Source of the DNA: Leptodontidium sp. MPI-SDFR-AT-0119
Taxonomy: Eukaryota; Ascomycota; Leotiomycetes; Helotiales; Leptodontidiaceae
NCBI GenBank assembly: GCA_020726505.1
Contig: JAHLEZ010000014.1
Coordinates: 1,612,001-1,676,000, forward strand
Reading direction: 5' to 3'
Length of the DNA: 64,000 nucleotides
In this document: positions 53,450 through 64,000 of the stretch, piece by piece
Position numbering within the stretch: position 1 is the stretch's first letter
Layout: each line of letters starts with the position of its first letter
Notes under the pieces: model-generated
Seen by the model: the letters and a program-made list of their open reading frames with translations, nothing else
Database searches by the model: none
Told to the model about the DNA's origin: nothing
Program-made: the position numbers and the translations under genes

Positions 53450-54394
53450 ATGTCCACCTCAGCACCTGTCACACCAGATTCCTCACATCTCGAAGGTGTA
53501 AACTACCTCTTCGGCCACCCAATCGCTCATTCCCTTTCACCACTACTCCACCAAACAGTCTACGATAACCTGAAGCTAAAATGGTCACAAATCCCCCTCG
53601 ACTCAACCGACGTCCCCAATTTCCTGCGCCTGACTAAAGATCCCAAGTTCTACGGAGCTTCGGTCACCATGCCTCACAAAGTGGCCATCATTCCCCACTT
53701 GGACGAAGTCACTCAAGAGGGCAAAGATATCGGAGCCTGCAACACGATTTTCTTCAAAGAGCGTGATGGGAAACGCGTCATGTGCGGTACCAATACCGAT
53801 TGTTTCGGTGTGAGGGATGCTTTCCTCCAGAACCTTCCCGCTGGTGCAAGTAAAGATCTGTATCGCGGACGGCCAGGTCTGGTCATTGGAGGGGGAGGAG
53901 CATGTCGGTCTGCTGTTTATGCTCTGCATAAGTGGCTCGGATCTAGCCAGATTTACGTCGTGAATCGAGATGTTTCGGAAGTGGAAGCTGTGCTTGCAGA
54001 CTGCAAGAAAGCCGGTTTCGGAGAGTCTTTGTTACATGTGAAGACTGTTGAGCAAGCTAAAGCTCTGGCGGCACCAGGGGCTATCGTGGCTTGTATCCCG
54101 AACTTCCCTCCTAAGACCCCAGAGGAAATTGAGGCCAGGAACGTGATTGAGTGCTTCCTGGGCAAGGAGGAGAAGGGTGCTATCTTGGAGATGTGCTATC
54201 ATCCTACGCCGTACACCGAGATTGCAGAACTGAGTGAGAGATTGGGCTGGCAAGTCATCCTAGGGACGGAGGCGATGATTTATCAGGGTTTGGAGCAGGA
54301 TAGGTTGTGGACTGGAAAGGGGTTGACCGAACTACCTACGAAGGAGGTTCATCATGCTATCGCTGCAGCTTTGGAAGCTCACAAGAGGCATTGA
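53450..54394 (+). CDS. qa-3: Quinate/shikimate dehydrogenase (qa-3/qutB type)
   Basis: NAD(P)-dependent oxidation of quinate to 3-dehydroquinate, or shikimate to dehydroshikimate. It is a single exon of 314 aa. Substrate domain: LFGHPIAHSLSPLLHQTVYD (SLSP Ser motif) and GASVTMPHKVAIIPHLDEVT with the catalytic Lys in MPHK, then DIGACNTIF and GTNTDCFGV. Nucleotide domain: GLVIGGGGACRSAVYALHKW, then YVVNRD. C-terminal EAMIYQGLEQDRLWTG is the closing helix. The start is the first ATG (MSTSAPVTPDSS), 3' of a leader rich in tct/cct. It is convergent with the dehydroquinase gene (116 bp). Confidence 0.92.
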   Translation: MSTSAPVTPDSSHLEGVNYLFGHPIAHSLSPLLHQTVYDNLKLKWSQIPLDSTDVPNFLRLTKDPKFYGASVTMPHKVAIIPHLDEVTQEGKDIGACNTIFFKERDGKRVMCGTNTDCFGVRDAFLQNLPAGASKDLYRGRPGLVIGGGGACRSAVYALHKWLGSSQIYVVNRDVSEVEAVLADCKKAGFGESLLHVKTVEQAKALAAPGAIVACIPNFPPKTPEEIEARNVIECFLGKEEKGAILEMCYHPTPYTEIAELSERLGWQVILGTEAMIYQGLEQDRLWTGKGLTELPTKEVHHAIAAALEAHKRH

Positions 54395-54510
54395 TCGATA
54401 GAGAAAATTGTACTTTTGTATTACCATCCACAATCTCAGACCTCTTCATCGTTTGGATGTACTTTACATTACTTTTACTCATACAAAAAGCATGTCCTTC
54501 TCCACTTCAC

Positions 54511-54969
54511 TCACGGCTTCTCCTTCGTCTTCATATGCTCCAAACAATACTCAATCGCAACCTTATACCCAAAAGTACCCATTCCACACACCACCGCAGC
54601 AGCCTTATCACTCAACCAGCTCTTCTTCCTAAAATCTTCCCTCGCATGCACATTACTAATATGCACCTCCACAAACGGGATATCCACACCCAACAACGCA
54701 TCTCTCAGCGCAATGCTGTAATGCGTAAACGCAGCTGGGTTGATGACTATAGCATCCACGCCTTCAGTGCGTGCTTGGTGAATTCGATCGAGCAATGCTC
54801 CCTCCCAGTTTGTTTGGAAGAAGGAGAGTGTTGCCCCTCCGGCGGTGGCTTGGGATACTGCCCGTGTCTCGATGTCTGAGAGGGTGTCGGAGCCGTAGAT
54901 TCCTGGCTCGCGGGTTCCGAGGAGGTTGAGATTGGGGCCGTTGAGGAGAAGGATCTTTTTGGCTGGCAT
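54511..54969 (-). CDS. qa-2: Catabolic type II 3-dehydroquinate dehydratase (qa-2/qutE type)
   Basis: Dehydrates 3-dehydroquinate to 3-dehydroshikimate. It is a single exon of 152 aa, the normal subunit size of the dodecameric type II enzyme. Motifs: [20 protein letters not shown] with the catalytic Tyr in [44 protein letters not shown] and the His in [16 protein letters not shown], then [11 protein letters not shown]. Type II folds are unrelated to the type I domain of the AROM complex, which marks this as the catabolic enzyme. The ATG at 54967-54969 gives [13 protein letters not shown]. Confidence 0.95.
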   Translation of the reverse strand: MPAKKILLLNGPNLNLLGTREPGIYGSDTLSDIETRAVSQATAGGATLSFFQTNWEGALLDRIHQARTEGVDAIVINPAAFTHYSIALRDALLGVDIPFVEVHISNVHAREDFRKKSWLSDKAAAVVCGMGTFGYKVAIEYCLEHMKTKEKP

Positions 54970-55462
54970 TTTCGTTGTTTTGGAGGCTGTTTCTTGAGGA
55001 GTCGTGTCTAGGAGAGAATTTGGATTGTGCTTGTGCTTGTGCTTGTTTTGGATGAGGAATGGATGTATCCTTTTAGAAAATGGTCAATTGAGTGTTGAAG
55101 ATGATCAAGTATTCTCTTTAGAGACTTGAAGACGAGCTATTTCAAATGCCAATTCTATTCAATGGGCTATGTGAATTTTTGCCCAGGATATCGTCTCAGC
55201 ACTTTGCTTGGAGGGGTCGAAGTGGGGGAGGGGCAACTTGCGGGTCCGGGTGAAGTCTTATGCGGACGTTGGGGAAGGTATTCCAGAACTCACGTCAACT
55301 TCACGCCCAGCTATTGGCAAGCTACGCCTTTACTGAATGGACATAAATTAGTCATCCATACTTCAAAGCTATCTGATGAACCAATAAATCTCTTTTCCCT
55401 GGTAGTGGATAGCCATATTTCCACCCTGAAAAAGAGGAGCACAGAAAGGGCTGTTGTTAAAT
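54970..55462. other. Spacer in the quinate cluster
   Basis: About 0.49 kb between qa-2 and the small minus-strand gene. It contains GGATGTATCC near 55060, a short palindrome reminiscent of half activator sites. Otherwise nothing is seen. Confidence 0.35.
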
Positions 55463-56054
55463 CTATCTCTCCTCCTCCTCCTCCCTCTCCTCCGACCAAC
55501 CCCGCGCTCTTCTCTCCCCATCCTCCAACTCGTACTCCTCGTACTCCTCCACTCCTCCCATTTCCTCTTCCTCCTCCACAAAACCAGCTGCCCCACGTCT
55601 CATGCTCCTCAGAGCTACCTGGTACTCCGCCTCCCCTCCAAAACACGCCTGCCGCGTCCTCACCACTTTCTCCTCCATCCACACGGTTGTTGCGATGGCC
55701 AGTCGCTGACACTTGGTGGCCTTCCTCTTCTTTGGTGCAGCAGGGGCTATACACCACATCATCATTAGCGAAATCTCTTTACTTTACTCTTTTACTCCTT
55801 ACTCGAAGATAAAAGTCTCACGGAAACAATTGGGATAGTATGACATACCGGGTGCTTCTTCGGCCGGAGCCTGTTGCTTCTTGGCCTTCTTTCTGGCCCG
55901 GAGTTCTTCTTGCTTCTCCTCTGAGAAGTCGCGGTCGTGCTTCTATATTAAGATTAGTATATATTACTCTGCATTCTGGTTTTCTATAGACTTTTGTAGG
56001 GATAGGCATGAGCGAGGACAGACTAACCTTGACGCGGACAGGGAGGGATGTCAT
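55463..56054 (-). CDS. Small hypothetical charged protein
   Basis: Not recognised. Exons are 56054-56028 (MTSLPVRVK), 55942-55849 and 55746-55463, giving 134 aa with consistent phases. The N-terminal half is basic and helical (KHDRDFSEEKQEELRARKKA, then KKQQAPAEEAP and APKKRKATKC). The centre is RLAIATTVWMEEKVVRTRQA. The C-terminus is acidic with repeated Glu/Tyr (EEEEEMGGVEEYEEYELED) and ends EEREEEEER. It sits between the quinate genes but has no pathway motif, so it is probably a bystander. The opposite strand is also open over the GC-skewed exon 3 but lacks protein character. The third exon and stop are less sure than the first two. Confidence 0.55.
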
Positions 56055-57419
56055 GTTTGCTGTTATTTCTGTTCCAAAAAGCGCGTTAGCAATATCTCCT
56101 CGGAGTTTCCAAAGCTCAAAAACAGCGTACAATGTTATAGAAAGGGATTCATGGGACGGAAATCACGTACGGTGTTGGCTTTGAGGATCGCGAAGAAGAG
56201 GAAACGAAACGCGGTCGTAAATGTAGTAAGTAAACAAAGCGAGAAAATCACGGTGGCCGGAACCCGACCATAATCCGGCACCGGAACAACAAACAAACCT
56301 CTATGGCCTCAACTCAAACAATGTATATAGCCAAAAATTAAACTCTAGCTTTTTACATCGTGGTCAAGAAAGGCATTTTGCTGGGACTCCATCGGAATGT
56401 GAGTCCTCTGGGCTTCAAATGCACAGTACACTTGGTAAGAACAAGCCTTTACAGTCTCGGAGACCCAGGCTGAGACGTTAATAAGCTTCATAGTTATTCT
56501 TATCTCCTGGTCAAAAATAACACGCATGCCCTTGGAACTGAGTGTCGTATAATAAAAGAGTGCAGCGTGAAGTTTCAATGATGACGCAGAGTATTTTGAG
56601 TAGACTCTAGATGTTAAGTGTAGTTTCACTCAAATGCAGCCCCAAATCTAATTCTCACAGAAGGATTCTCTTTCCGGTTCTTTATGTAATCTTCCAACAC
56701 AACCTTTTGTACATACTTTCGTAGTTTTTAATCCTTTGCATTTGCAATAACGTTTACGTTGGGTAGATTAAGCGAGCGGTGGGTGGTGCACAGTCAAAAT
56801 CAACAAAACAACAAAACAACAAAACAAAATTAAAACTAGTAAAAGCTTCAGAACCTGTTTTCCGGGCAGGAATAGTAAAAATTGGCAAAAAAAAATTTGT
56901 TTGACCAAAGTCTGAAGAAGAGGACGAAAGCTTCCCTGATTGACAACCCCTATTCCGCACTGGGACACCATGAAATGGTACCCTAACGAGAACAAAGGAC
57001 TTTCAATTCAACCAGTTGGCTCTCTCTGAGATTCTGTAGAAGGTAAACTGTATGAGAGGTATTTGGAAGGGATTACTTGCCTAAAATCTGAACTCCGTTG
57101 GGCTATGGCGCCACGGGTATTTGGAGATCAAACGCTTAATATTTATTATAACCTCCAAGCACAACCTAAAAATTCAACCGAGCCCAGCCATCTAAATACC
57201 CCACCCAATCTTGCCAGACACTCAGATCTTGCTGCTTGGATTGATGCTCGGTGACTTGATCAACAATCATGTCTTTGTTATTTCGGGGGTTTCGTCAATT
57301 AATAGTAGCGATAAGCCACCAAGAAAATGAATCATCGTCCTTCCAATGTTCTCAGACTACCACAATACATTATTCCCACATGATAACATCCATGGTACAT
57401 GAATTTCTAACAGGTCTTC
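56055..57419. other. Intergenic region with a CAACAAAA simple repeat
   Basis: About 1.36 kb. At 56797-56829 is a run of caacaaaa-type units. Otherwise AT-rich sequence with no supported gene. Confidence 0.4.
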
Positions 57420-58397
57420 TCAAAAGTTGATAGCAGTGCTCTCTTCCGCCGCCTTCCTCAGCACATCCCAAGCCTCCTCTTTAGGAACAGCTTTTCTCCC
57501 ATCTTGTCCCGCACCAGCCCATAATCTCCACTGCTCTTCAATTTGATATCCGATCACTCCAGTGCCTTCAACAGCTTTCCATCCATTCTCCCTGCCCATC
57601 CTCAATATCCGAGTATTCCTCGGCTTGAAACACATATCCAGCAACATTCCCTTTTCCTCCTTTCTCAAAAACGTCTCCAAAATTGCTCTAGCATTCAGCT
57701 CCTCTTCAGTCTTCGCTTCAAAGTCCGGTACCGTTCCAACGACATAGAAAGGAGCTGAAAGTTCCTCCGCCATTCCAACAGAAGTCACATGTCGAATCCT
57801 CAACTGTCTATCCTTCTCAGAAGTAGCATACGCCTGTGCATCTTTCAGAAGATCTTCCACTTCCCCTCTATCCCTATTCACCACATAAATCTCTGCACAC
57901 TCCAGCTCAGCAAACAAAGCGTAAATAGCCGCTCTCGAAGCACCCCCAGCACCAATAATAAGAGCCGATTTCCCCCTCCTTTCATTTTCTCCCCTCGTGG
58001 TCCCAGAAAGTAAACAGCCTTTGATACCCCTCCAATCCGTATTCGTCCCCCTCAACTTGCCTTCGGGAGTCAGATGCACGTTGTTACATGCTCCGATTTG
58101 AGTGACGAGGGGATCTAACTCGTCGAGGAAGGGGATGATGGCTTGTTTGTACGGCATGGTGACTACGCCGCCTGCAAATGTTGGAGCGCGGAAGAGAGAA
58201 ACGACGTCGTTAATGGTGGGACATTCTTGGTTGATGAATGTCCAGGGTAGGGAGAGGGATTTGGCGATGTGGTTGTGCATTGGAAGAGCGATGGAGTGGG
58301 TTACATGTACTCCGGCTAGGTAGAGATATTTCTTATCTGGTGTAGATGAACTGCTAGCGGAAGGAGAAGTCGTGACTTCAGTGGCTGTGGAACTCAT
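57420..58397 (-). CDS. Second quinate/shikimate dehydrogenase paralogue
   Basis: Predicted NAD-dependent quinate or shikimate dehydrogenase, diverged from the 314-aa copy at 53450. It is a single exon of 325 aa. It has the fungal catabolic variant of the substrate motif: YLAGVHVTHSIALPMHNHIA, LPWTFINQECPTINDVV and FAGGVVTMPYKQAIIPFLDE with the catalytic Lys in MPYK, then QIGACNNVH and RGTNTDWRGIKG. The cofactor loop is LIIGAGGASRAAIYALF, then EIYVVNRDRGE. The tail is MLLDMCFKPRNT and GVIGYQIEEQWRLWAG. The ATG at 58395-58397 gives a Ser/Thr-rich leader of about 20 residues. The SLSP Ser region is changed to SIALP, so its substrate may differ from that of the first copy. Confidence 0.9.
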   Translation of the reverse strand: MSSTATEVTTSPSASSSSTPDKKYLYLAGVHVTHSIALPMHNHIAKSLSLPWTFINQECPTINDVVSLFRAPTFAGGVVTMPYKQAIIPFLDELDPLVTQIGACNNVHLTPEGKLRGTNTDWRGIKGCLLSGTTRGENERRGKSALIIGAGGASRAAIYALFAELECAEIYVVNRDRGEVEDLLKDAQAYATSEKDRQLRIRHVTSVGMAEELSAPFYVVGTVPDFEAKTEEELNARAILETFLRKEEKGMLLDMCFKPRNTRILRMGRENGWKAVEGTGVIGYQIEEQWRLWAGAGQDGRKAVPKEEAWDVLRKAAEESTAINF

Positions 58398-59217
58398 CTT
58401 GGTGTTTGGAATGGAGTTATATACGAAGTATTACTTCGGACTTTGTGGAGAGCTTCAGATAGAGTGAGTTGGGATCTCGCGGGAATAATGGCGGTCTTGC
58501 GATGTCTAGTTCTTCTATCTGTAATTTGAAGTTGACCTTCTGAAATATTGGAATGGGCAACTTCTCCATATCTTCCCCGACATCCAATGGTCGGGTAAAG
58601 ACAACCCCGATGAGGAAGGCGGGGTAAATCGCGGGGTTTGCTCGCTTAGCCCCCTTATTTACACTTCTGGAACAGTATTGTTGTTATTCATACATTCTGG
58701 CAGGTCCACGAAGTAGCCAAACCGGGTTTCGGAGGCTGAGAGCTGAGATGAAGGGAGTTGGCAATTCCCGCTTGTTTCAGAAAGAATCAATTGCTGTGGC
58801 ATTCCTACTCTGGAAAAGCTTCAAATCGTGGTGTCTGAGTTGTTCTATCCAAACCAGCCAAGGAATCAAATTTCTGAAAAGGAGGCAACATGCGTCTCCA
58901 AATACCAACCAAACACCGGAAAACACCTCGATATTATAGGCAGCATATCCACAGCGGCAGAAAGGGGAAGGAATACTTGACTCACGTGGCTTTCAATCAC
59001 GTTGCATCCTCTATTTTAGGGGTGATGCCTGATTGGAGCCTGTTGGCCCCCTGCAAGCCTTTCGCTTCCAGCCGCCATCATGAGCTGAACTGAGACTGGC
59101 CATCAACTTCAGCAAACACATAAAGGCTCGTCCATCTCTCGGTGCTTTCGATTCCTCTGTGCAGCGAGAATCCCCAGAAACGCACTGAAAACAATACGTC
59201 GAACTAGCACAAAAACA
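58398..59217. other. Divergent intergenic region
   Basis: About 0.82 kb between the second dehydrogenase and the DUF4246 gene. A few gggg-rich repeats near 58595-58640, nothing more. Confidence 0.35.
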
Positions 59218-61402
59218 ATGGGGACTCCTGCAACTGAAATGTCCCGTTTCGACCTCCCCGGGCTGAACCTACCCCTGAATTGGACTCCCAATGCGAAGTT
59301 CACCAAGTATGAATACGACAGCAGTCATGTCATGCGAGCTGTCGTGAAGCCTGAGCAAGGTGACGGAGCAGATCTCTTTCCGGTGGCATTAAACGATGCG
59401 GATTGCACCAGGTGAGTGGACCGCATTTTTGAGAGGATTATGCTTACCCTGTGTTTAGTCTATATTTGACTACACTGCGAGAGTTTACAATGCTCCACAT
59501 AATGAATGCATTAACGGATAAACTTGGTTGGGAAGATAAGGTAGTCACATGTCTACCCTGCTCCCAGCGTTGTCGCTAAAGCTACTTAGGTCTTCGATGA
59601 CACCATTGCAGAGAAGTGGAAGACCGAAGCAATGACGACCCCAGGCCGAGATGTCTCTCAGAAAATGGCCGACTGGGTAATCAAGGAACTACGATGGAAA
59701 GCCAATAGTTTCAAAGAGACTGGAGCAGTCGCTGTTTACAACGGTGATGTTGTCAAATCCGATACTGCCATCTCCGATTCCATTAAGAAGGCACTGCAAG
59801 AGCAAGCTCGAAAACTGGAGGCTATTCCAGAGGTCTACAAAGATTACCATCCTGGTTCCAATGGAAAGGTCCTCGACTTGGTCCATCCATCTCTGTTCCC
59901 TCTGATTTATGGTACGAGTCGTGTGCTCAAGGACCGCTTGATTGGTTTGGACGATTGCATCAAGAGCTGCGGGAAAGGGGACATTGTGCCAGTTCGAGAT
60001 GAGGAAGAGACGAAACTTGATCGGAAGAGCTCAAGCCTAAGCGGTTTTGCATGGAACTCACCACCACCACCATACGGCAAAGACTTCCAATGGCTCCCGT
60101 GCGAGGTTGATATCACGGGCGGGAATGCCAGGTTCGCGACTCTGTTCTCACTGTGACGTACCTATCGCTAACCTCACCAGGATCACGAGCTACATCAACA
60201 ACCTTCATCCTGAGAAGCACAAGGACTTATACGCTATCATTGAAAGTGTAATCACTAGAACTATTCCGCTCTGGAATATGACTCTCACTCCACTTAAGAA
60301 GGTTCACCTCACAAGCTGGCGCATCAAGTATGAACTTGAGTTCAACCCTGACCCGGAAGACGTAGCCGAAGAGGACCGACCACAACAAGAGGAAGGTGAG
60401 AATGAAGATGACTTCTGGGATAGACACTATGCATGGGAGCGTGATATACGTAAAGCCGTGCTGCCAGAGCCGGAACCGGAGCTTTTCAAACCAAAGGAAG
60501 TTCAAGAAAAGATCGTTAACCTTGTTGAAGACTATGCTCACCGAGGCCTTCAGGTCATTGTCAAGTATGTCAACCGAAAGGGTGTACTTACTGGTTGCAT
60601 TTACATTTGCTGACTCAACGTGATTCAGGCTTGCGAATATTGAACTTACTCCAGAGAGTCCCGAGTACGAGGGAGGGACATGGCATGTTGAAGGACAGCT
60701 CAACGAGCATATCTGTGCCACAGCCCTCTACTATTACGACAACGAGAACATCATGCCTAGTCAGCTTGCCTTCCGACAACAATCCGATACAGAAGAAGCC
60801 GCTAGGATGGTATGTTCATCCAAGAGTTTCACGTTATACCCATTTCCTGAGACTTTGAAGCTGTTCTTGCACTTCCGGCTTGCGACAAGAGATATACTGA
60901 CGCAAACTACTACCAGAACTACCCCCAAGGAGTCCACGAATGGCTAACAGAGATCTACGGTTGCGAAAATGGCGATGCCGCAGTCCAAGACGTCGGCTCA
61001 ATAACATGTTCCGAAGGGCGCCTCCTCACATTCCCCAACATCCTCCAGCACCAAGTTCAGCCCTTCTCACTACAAGACCCAACCAAGCCAGGCCACCGCA
61101 AAATCCTTGCCCTCTTCTTAGTCGATCCAGGAATCAGGATCATCAGTACTGCCAATGTACCCCCTCAGCAGCGAGATTGGTGGGGTGCGGAGGTGGATAG
61201 ACAGATTGCTGGGAGTGGGAAGGCGTTGGCGAAACTCAGTGCCGAGATGAAGGATAAGATCTTCCAGGAGGTGGATGATTTCCCGATTAGTATGGAGACG
61301 GCGAAGGAGTTGAGGTTGAAGCTGATGGAGGAGCGGAAGATGTATGCGACGAAGCAGAATGGGGTATTTGAGAGGAATGATTTCAGCTTGTGTGAGCATT
61401 GA
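59218..61402 (+). CDS. DUF4246 family protein
   Basis: Function unknown; DUF4246 proteins are large fungal proteins, some with a 2-oxoglutarate-oxygenase-like C-terminus. Six exons give 631 aa: 59218-59411, 59459-59540, 59590-60131, 60181-60564, 60629-60809 and 60890-61402. Junction phases agree throughout. Typical sequences are LREFTMLHIMNALTDKLGWE, VHPSLFPLIYGTSRVLKD, FQWLPCEVDITGGNARITSY then INNLHP, YEGGTWHVEGQLNEHICATA then LYYYDNENI (His and Asp-type metal positions), and SEGRLLTFPNILQHQVQPFS followed by PGHRKILALFLVDP. The last acceptor (acaag at 60889) is the least certain. The ATG gives MGTPATEMSRFDLPGLNLPL. Confidence 0.88.
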
Positions 61403-62057
61403 TGCGGTGCTCTGTCTGGCAGGCTATTGGGCTCATGCATTATTGCTGGAAAAGAGAGCCCCATTTAGCTCAACAATTAAAAAGGAGTCCAATAAGAGAG
61501 ATTTAATGTCATAGATTGATACAAATAATGAGATGATGCTTGCGTCAATAATTATTTAATGTTCTTTTTCGAGGAGGTCATCGCCGCTGCGGCCGGGAAT
61601 AGCTGCACCAAGCATGCCTAATCGGGTAACCACGACGCCAAGCAGAAAACATCCTCGTAAGATTAACAGATACATCCAGAATACCCAAACCAGCCATCAT
61701 CCTGTTGAATTTCTTGATAAGACATACTAGACTAGACTAGTCAAATGATGAGGCGTTGCGCATATCAGCAGCTGCCAGCTCGACATGTCAGCATGGGTAG
61801 CGTAGAGCCATTCAAACACAGAAACCACTTCGCAGCTTGGCATATATAAACCCTCTGCGTGCATTGTCCGTCTGAGCATATCCAAAAGACCTAGAAGACA
61901 CCAAAAATCAGAAGCCAATCACAACCCAACCACAAGCCATCTCAGACAAGCACTTCTCAAGAACTGCTCCACCAACAAATCAACCACAGACAAACACCGC
62001 GCCGAAACTGCATCTCCCTTCTCTCTCTACCACAAAACATCATTTCAATACGTCAAA
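61403..62057. other. Intergenic region and leader of the micro-protein gene
   Basis: About 0.65 kb. A TATA box (61843) is followed by about 200 bp of C/A-rich, G-poor leader ending at ATG 62058. Confidence 0.45.
61843..61849 (+). promoter_or_regulatory. TATA box of the micro-protein gene
   Basis: TATATAA followed by a long CA/CT-rich leader. The arrangement is that of highly expressed fungal genes. Confidence 0.5.
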
Positions 62058-62249
62058 ATGTGCATGCTCTACGCCTTAGCCAAGCTCTGCAAGAGCAAAG
62101 ATGAGAAATCAGAGGAGCCGAATACACGTCCTGTGAGATCGTCTCATAACCGTGGTGAGAGCCCTAGCTCGCGTATGCCGGGAGGACGAGTCTCTAAATC
62201 TCAGGGGGGGAATGGAGGGTCTGGAGGAGGGTATGAGGGGGGAAATTGA
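62058..62249 (+). CDS. Candidate 63-aa micro-protein
   Basis: Not recognised. ATG 62058 follows a TATA box and CA-rich leader (gtcaaaATG context). The protein starts MCMLYALAKLCKSKDEKSEE; the N-terminal Met-Cys and second Cys next to a basic patch could be acylated. The middle is Ser/Arg-rich (RPVRSSHNRGESPSSRMPGG) and the end is Gly-rich (GGNGGSGGGYEGGN). It has no signal peptide. The promoter context is the best evidence; the coding length alone would not be convincing. Confidence 0.45.
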   Translation: MCMLYALAKLCKSKDEKSEEPNTRPVRSSHNRGESPSSRMPGGRVSKSQGGNGGSGGGYEGGN

Positions 62250-63107
62250 GAGGGTGCTGCTGGTTGGGATTGGAAGAGGCGGTGGAGATTTGAGGATGCG
62301 AGATCTGGGTGCTTGATGGGGACGGGGTTTAAGATGAGGATGGCGAGGGATCTGGAGGAATGCGGAGAAGGACAAGTTGGTAATTGTTAATTTTTGGATG
62401 GTTTGATGTGTCTTGGAATTTGGAGATTGTAGATTGTGGATGCACTTGCAAATTTAATAAGACGGGAATCGCGTTCTTGAAATTGAAATGATTTTAAAGT
62501 TGATTTGAGGCTAATGGAAATAATATTGAGAGTCACTTCATATGGACTTGACGGGATTATTCGGTCTTCATCAATTATTCTAGAAAGCAAGTGGGTGATA
62601 TCGAGCCTTGTACCATGGACTGATTTGCGCATCGACTGAGATATCCTAGATATCCTAGATATTCAATATATTCAGTAAATACTTGAATTGTTTTAGATTC
62701 ATTTATCTCTTGAAATTATCTTCACCACGATAAGGTTATGAAGACCAGTTTAACATCCCAATGGAGTCCAAGGGTTGTCAATCGATTTGTGCATGCCAGT
62801 CCTTTTCAAGTGTGTTCTACTATCTCTTGTGCCTTGTTACCCAACTCGCAGGAGAACGAAAAAGATCTCTTAATCTTTGGACTACTTATTATATGGTTTC
62901 CAAGGACCTCAATAGTTCCCCTTTTGTTGACATTTGGTGAAGTCGTGACTCGCTTGTACAGTGTTTCTGCCCCACGCCCCCACGCTGCATCAAGATCCTT
63001 CAATCCTGTCAATCCTGTAGTCAGCCAGTTGGGAATATAAGCCGCGCGTCGTGATTTCCAGGTCGTCTGTCTCCAAAATCAACAAGTTGGATAGGTCATT
63101 GTTCAAA
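62250..63107. other. Intergenic region
   Basis: About 0.86 kb, AT-rich, with a short repeat (atatcctag twice at 62641-62660). No supported gene. Confidence 0.35.
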
Positions 63108-64000
63108 ATGGATGACAGTAATTTGAGCCATCTTGCCTCTCAGGCCCTATCCAAGTTCACAGCTTACAGCGTGTTTATCTTGACCCCTGCTCTGTTCCTC
63201 CTCCTGATAAATCTCAAATCACTCCCTCTGACTTGGCATGTGAGTTACCTCGTGACAAGTAACAACTTATCTCCTTGTTTGTTCAACAGCTAATCTCATT
63301 CATGGCCACAGATGCGCCTGTTCTACGGGTACATCAAGCACTACTACCTCGAACGCAATCGCCCCCTACCAATCAGCACACCCACCAACCCGACTCTCTT
63401 CCAGCCCACAATCTACACCAGCAGCACACCACTCCTGGAGCTAGATTTCAATCTGCACAAATCAAACTCAACATATTTCTCCGATCTCGATATAGCCCGT
63501 GGGCATCATCTATACTGTCTCTTCCGTCTCGGGTTCACCAAATACAGTTCCCCAAATCCACCTACAATCTCAAGCCCAACTTCAACTTCGACCCAAGCAG
63601 AACAAACGATCAAGACTAGGTCGGGGAGAGTCCATCCAGCGCTAGGAGGCGTGACGTGTACCTTCAAACGCGAGATTAAGCCGTATCAGCAGTATGAGAT
63701 CTGGACTAGAGTCGTATCTTGGGATACTAAATGGCTATACCTGATCTCGCATTTTGTAGAAAAGGGAGCAGGAAACCCGATGGGGTACTCTGATCAGCCA
63801 TGGCGGCAGCATCACTCCAGACAAACACACAGCTCAGAAAGTAGCAAGATTGATCAGAAGGAGAAGAGCGGGAACAAAACAGTGAAGAAACCCAAGATTT
63901 ACGCTTTTGCAGTGTCGAAATACGCATTCAAGCAAGGTCGCCTGACGGTCCCTCCTGTTTCTTTTTTGGAGGCTTGTGAGCTTCTTCCTAGGATCTCGCC
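63108..64000 (+). CDS. THEM6-like thioesterase family protein (runs off right edge)
   Basis: Hot-dog-fold thioesterase-like membrane protein of the THEM6/UPF0670 group; activity not established. Two exons are seen: 63108-63239 and 63312 to the edge. Exon 1 carries a membrane helix (YSVFILTPALFLLLINL). Exon 2 opens MRLFYGYIKHYYLERNRPLP, then FSDLDIARGHHLYCLFRLGF (Asp of the active-site region, as in other members), RSGRVHPALGGVTCTFKREI and QYEIWTRVVSWDTKWLYLIS then HFVEKG. It is followed by a polar insert and IYAFAVSKYAFKQGRLTVPP. The 3' end lies outside the window. The ATG at 63108 has an aaaATG context. Confidence 0.85.

Noticed and set aside
55126..55812. 228-codon plus frame in the quinate cluster
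   Set aside because: Pro/Ser-rich antisense of the acidic exon on the minus strand; the spliced minus gene explains the region better.

Overview
The window is nuclear DNA of a filamentous ascomycete (Pezizomycotina). Genes carry short introns (about 45-140 nt, GT-AG with two GC-AG candidates), and the families are typical of moulds: CFEM and HET-domain proteins, a DUF4246 protein, a quinate catabolic cluster and a Tc1/mariner transposon. The gene mix would suit Leotiomycetes, but that rank is inference.

Layout. 1-1888 (-): 5' part of a PMC1-type Ca2+ P-type ATPase, cut by the left edge. 4238-5990 (+): MFS transporter of the anion:cation symporter type. 6706-~8036 (+): CFEM surface-protein gene with tandem exon-intron units and a tail broken by three stops. 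8822-10240 (+): GT25-like glycosyltransferase. 10.7-17.6 kb: lineage-specific-looking genes (an interrupted membrane protein, two coiled-coil proteins, a KEKRVR-repeat protein), several decayed or repetitive. 18.2-26.5 kb: TRM44 tRNA methyltransferase (-), ribosomal protein eL24 (+), a conserved fungal protein of unknown function (-), and a HET protein (+). 26513-27854 (-): LigB/DODA-type extradiol dioxygenase. 27961-31138: complete two-gene Tc1/mariner element with 65-bp perfect inverted ends and TA target duplication. 31.4-41.8 kb: housekeeping genes (acyl-protein thioesterase, IVY1-like I-BAR protein, Nup53-type nucleoporin, FMP46-like redox protein, large RRM protein). 42877-45064: decayed type-B carboxylesterase. 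46.5-51.1 kb: three RING/IBR (RBR) ubiquitin-ligase-type genes. 51.8-58.4 kb: quinate/shikimate catabolic genes (dehydroshikimate dehydratase, two quinate/shikimate dehydrogenases, type II dehydroquinase) with one unrelated small gene inside. 59218-61402: DUF4246 protein. 62058-62249: candidate micro-protein gene. 63108-64000: THEM6-like thioesterase, cut by the right edge.

How the parts work together. The quinate genes form one pathway: dehydrogenase makes dehydroquinate from quinate, dehydroquinase makes dehydroshikimate, and the dehydratase makes protocatechuate. The three RBR genes may be products of one local duplication series. The other genes look functionally independent.

Exon boundaries were derived by eye from splice consensus, frame continuity and family conservation. 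No database search was run, so family names rest on recognised motifs.
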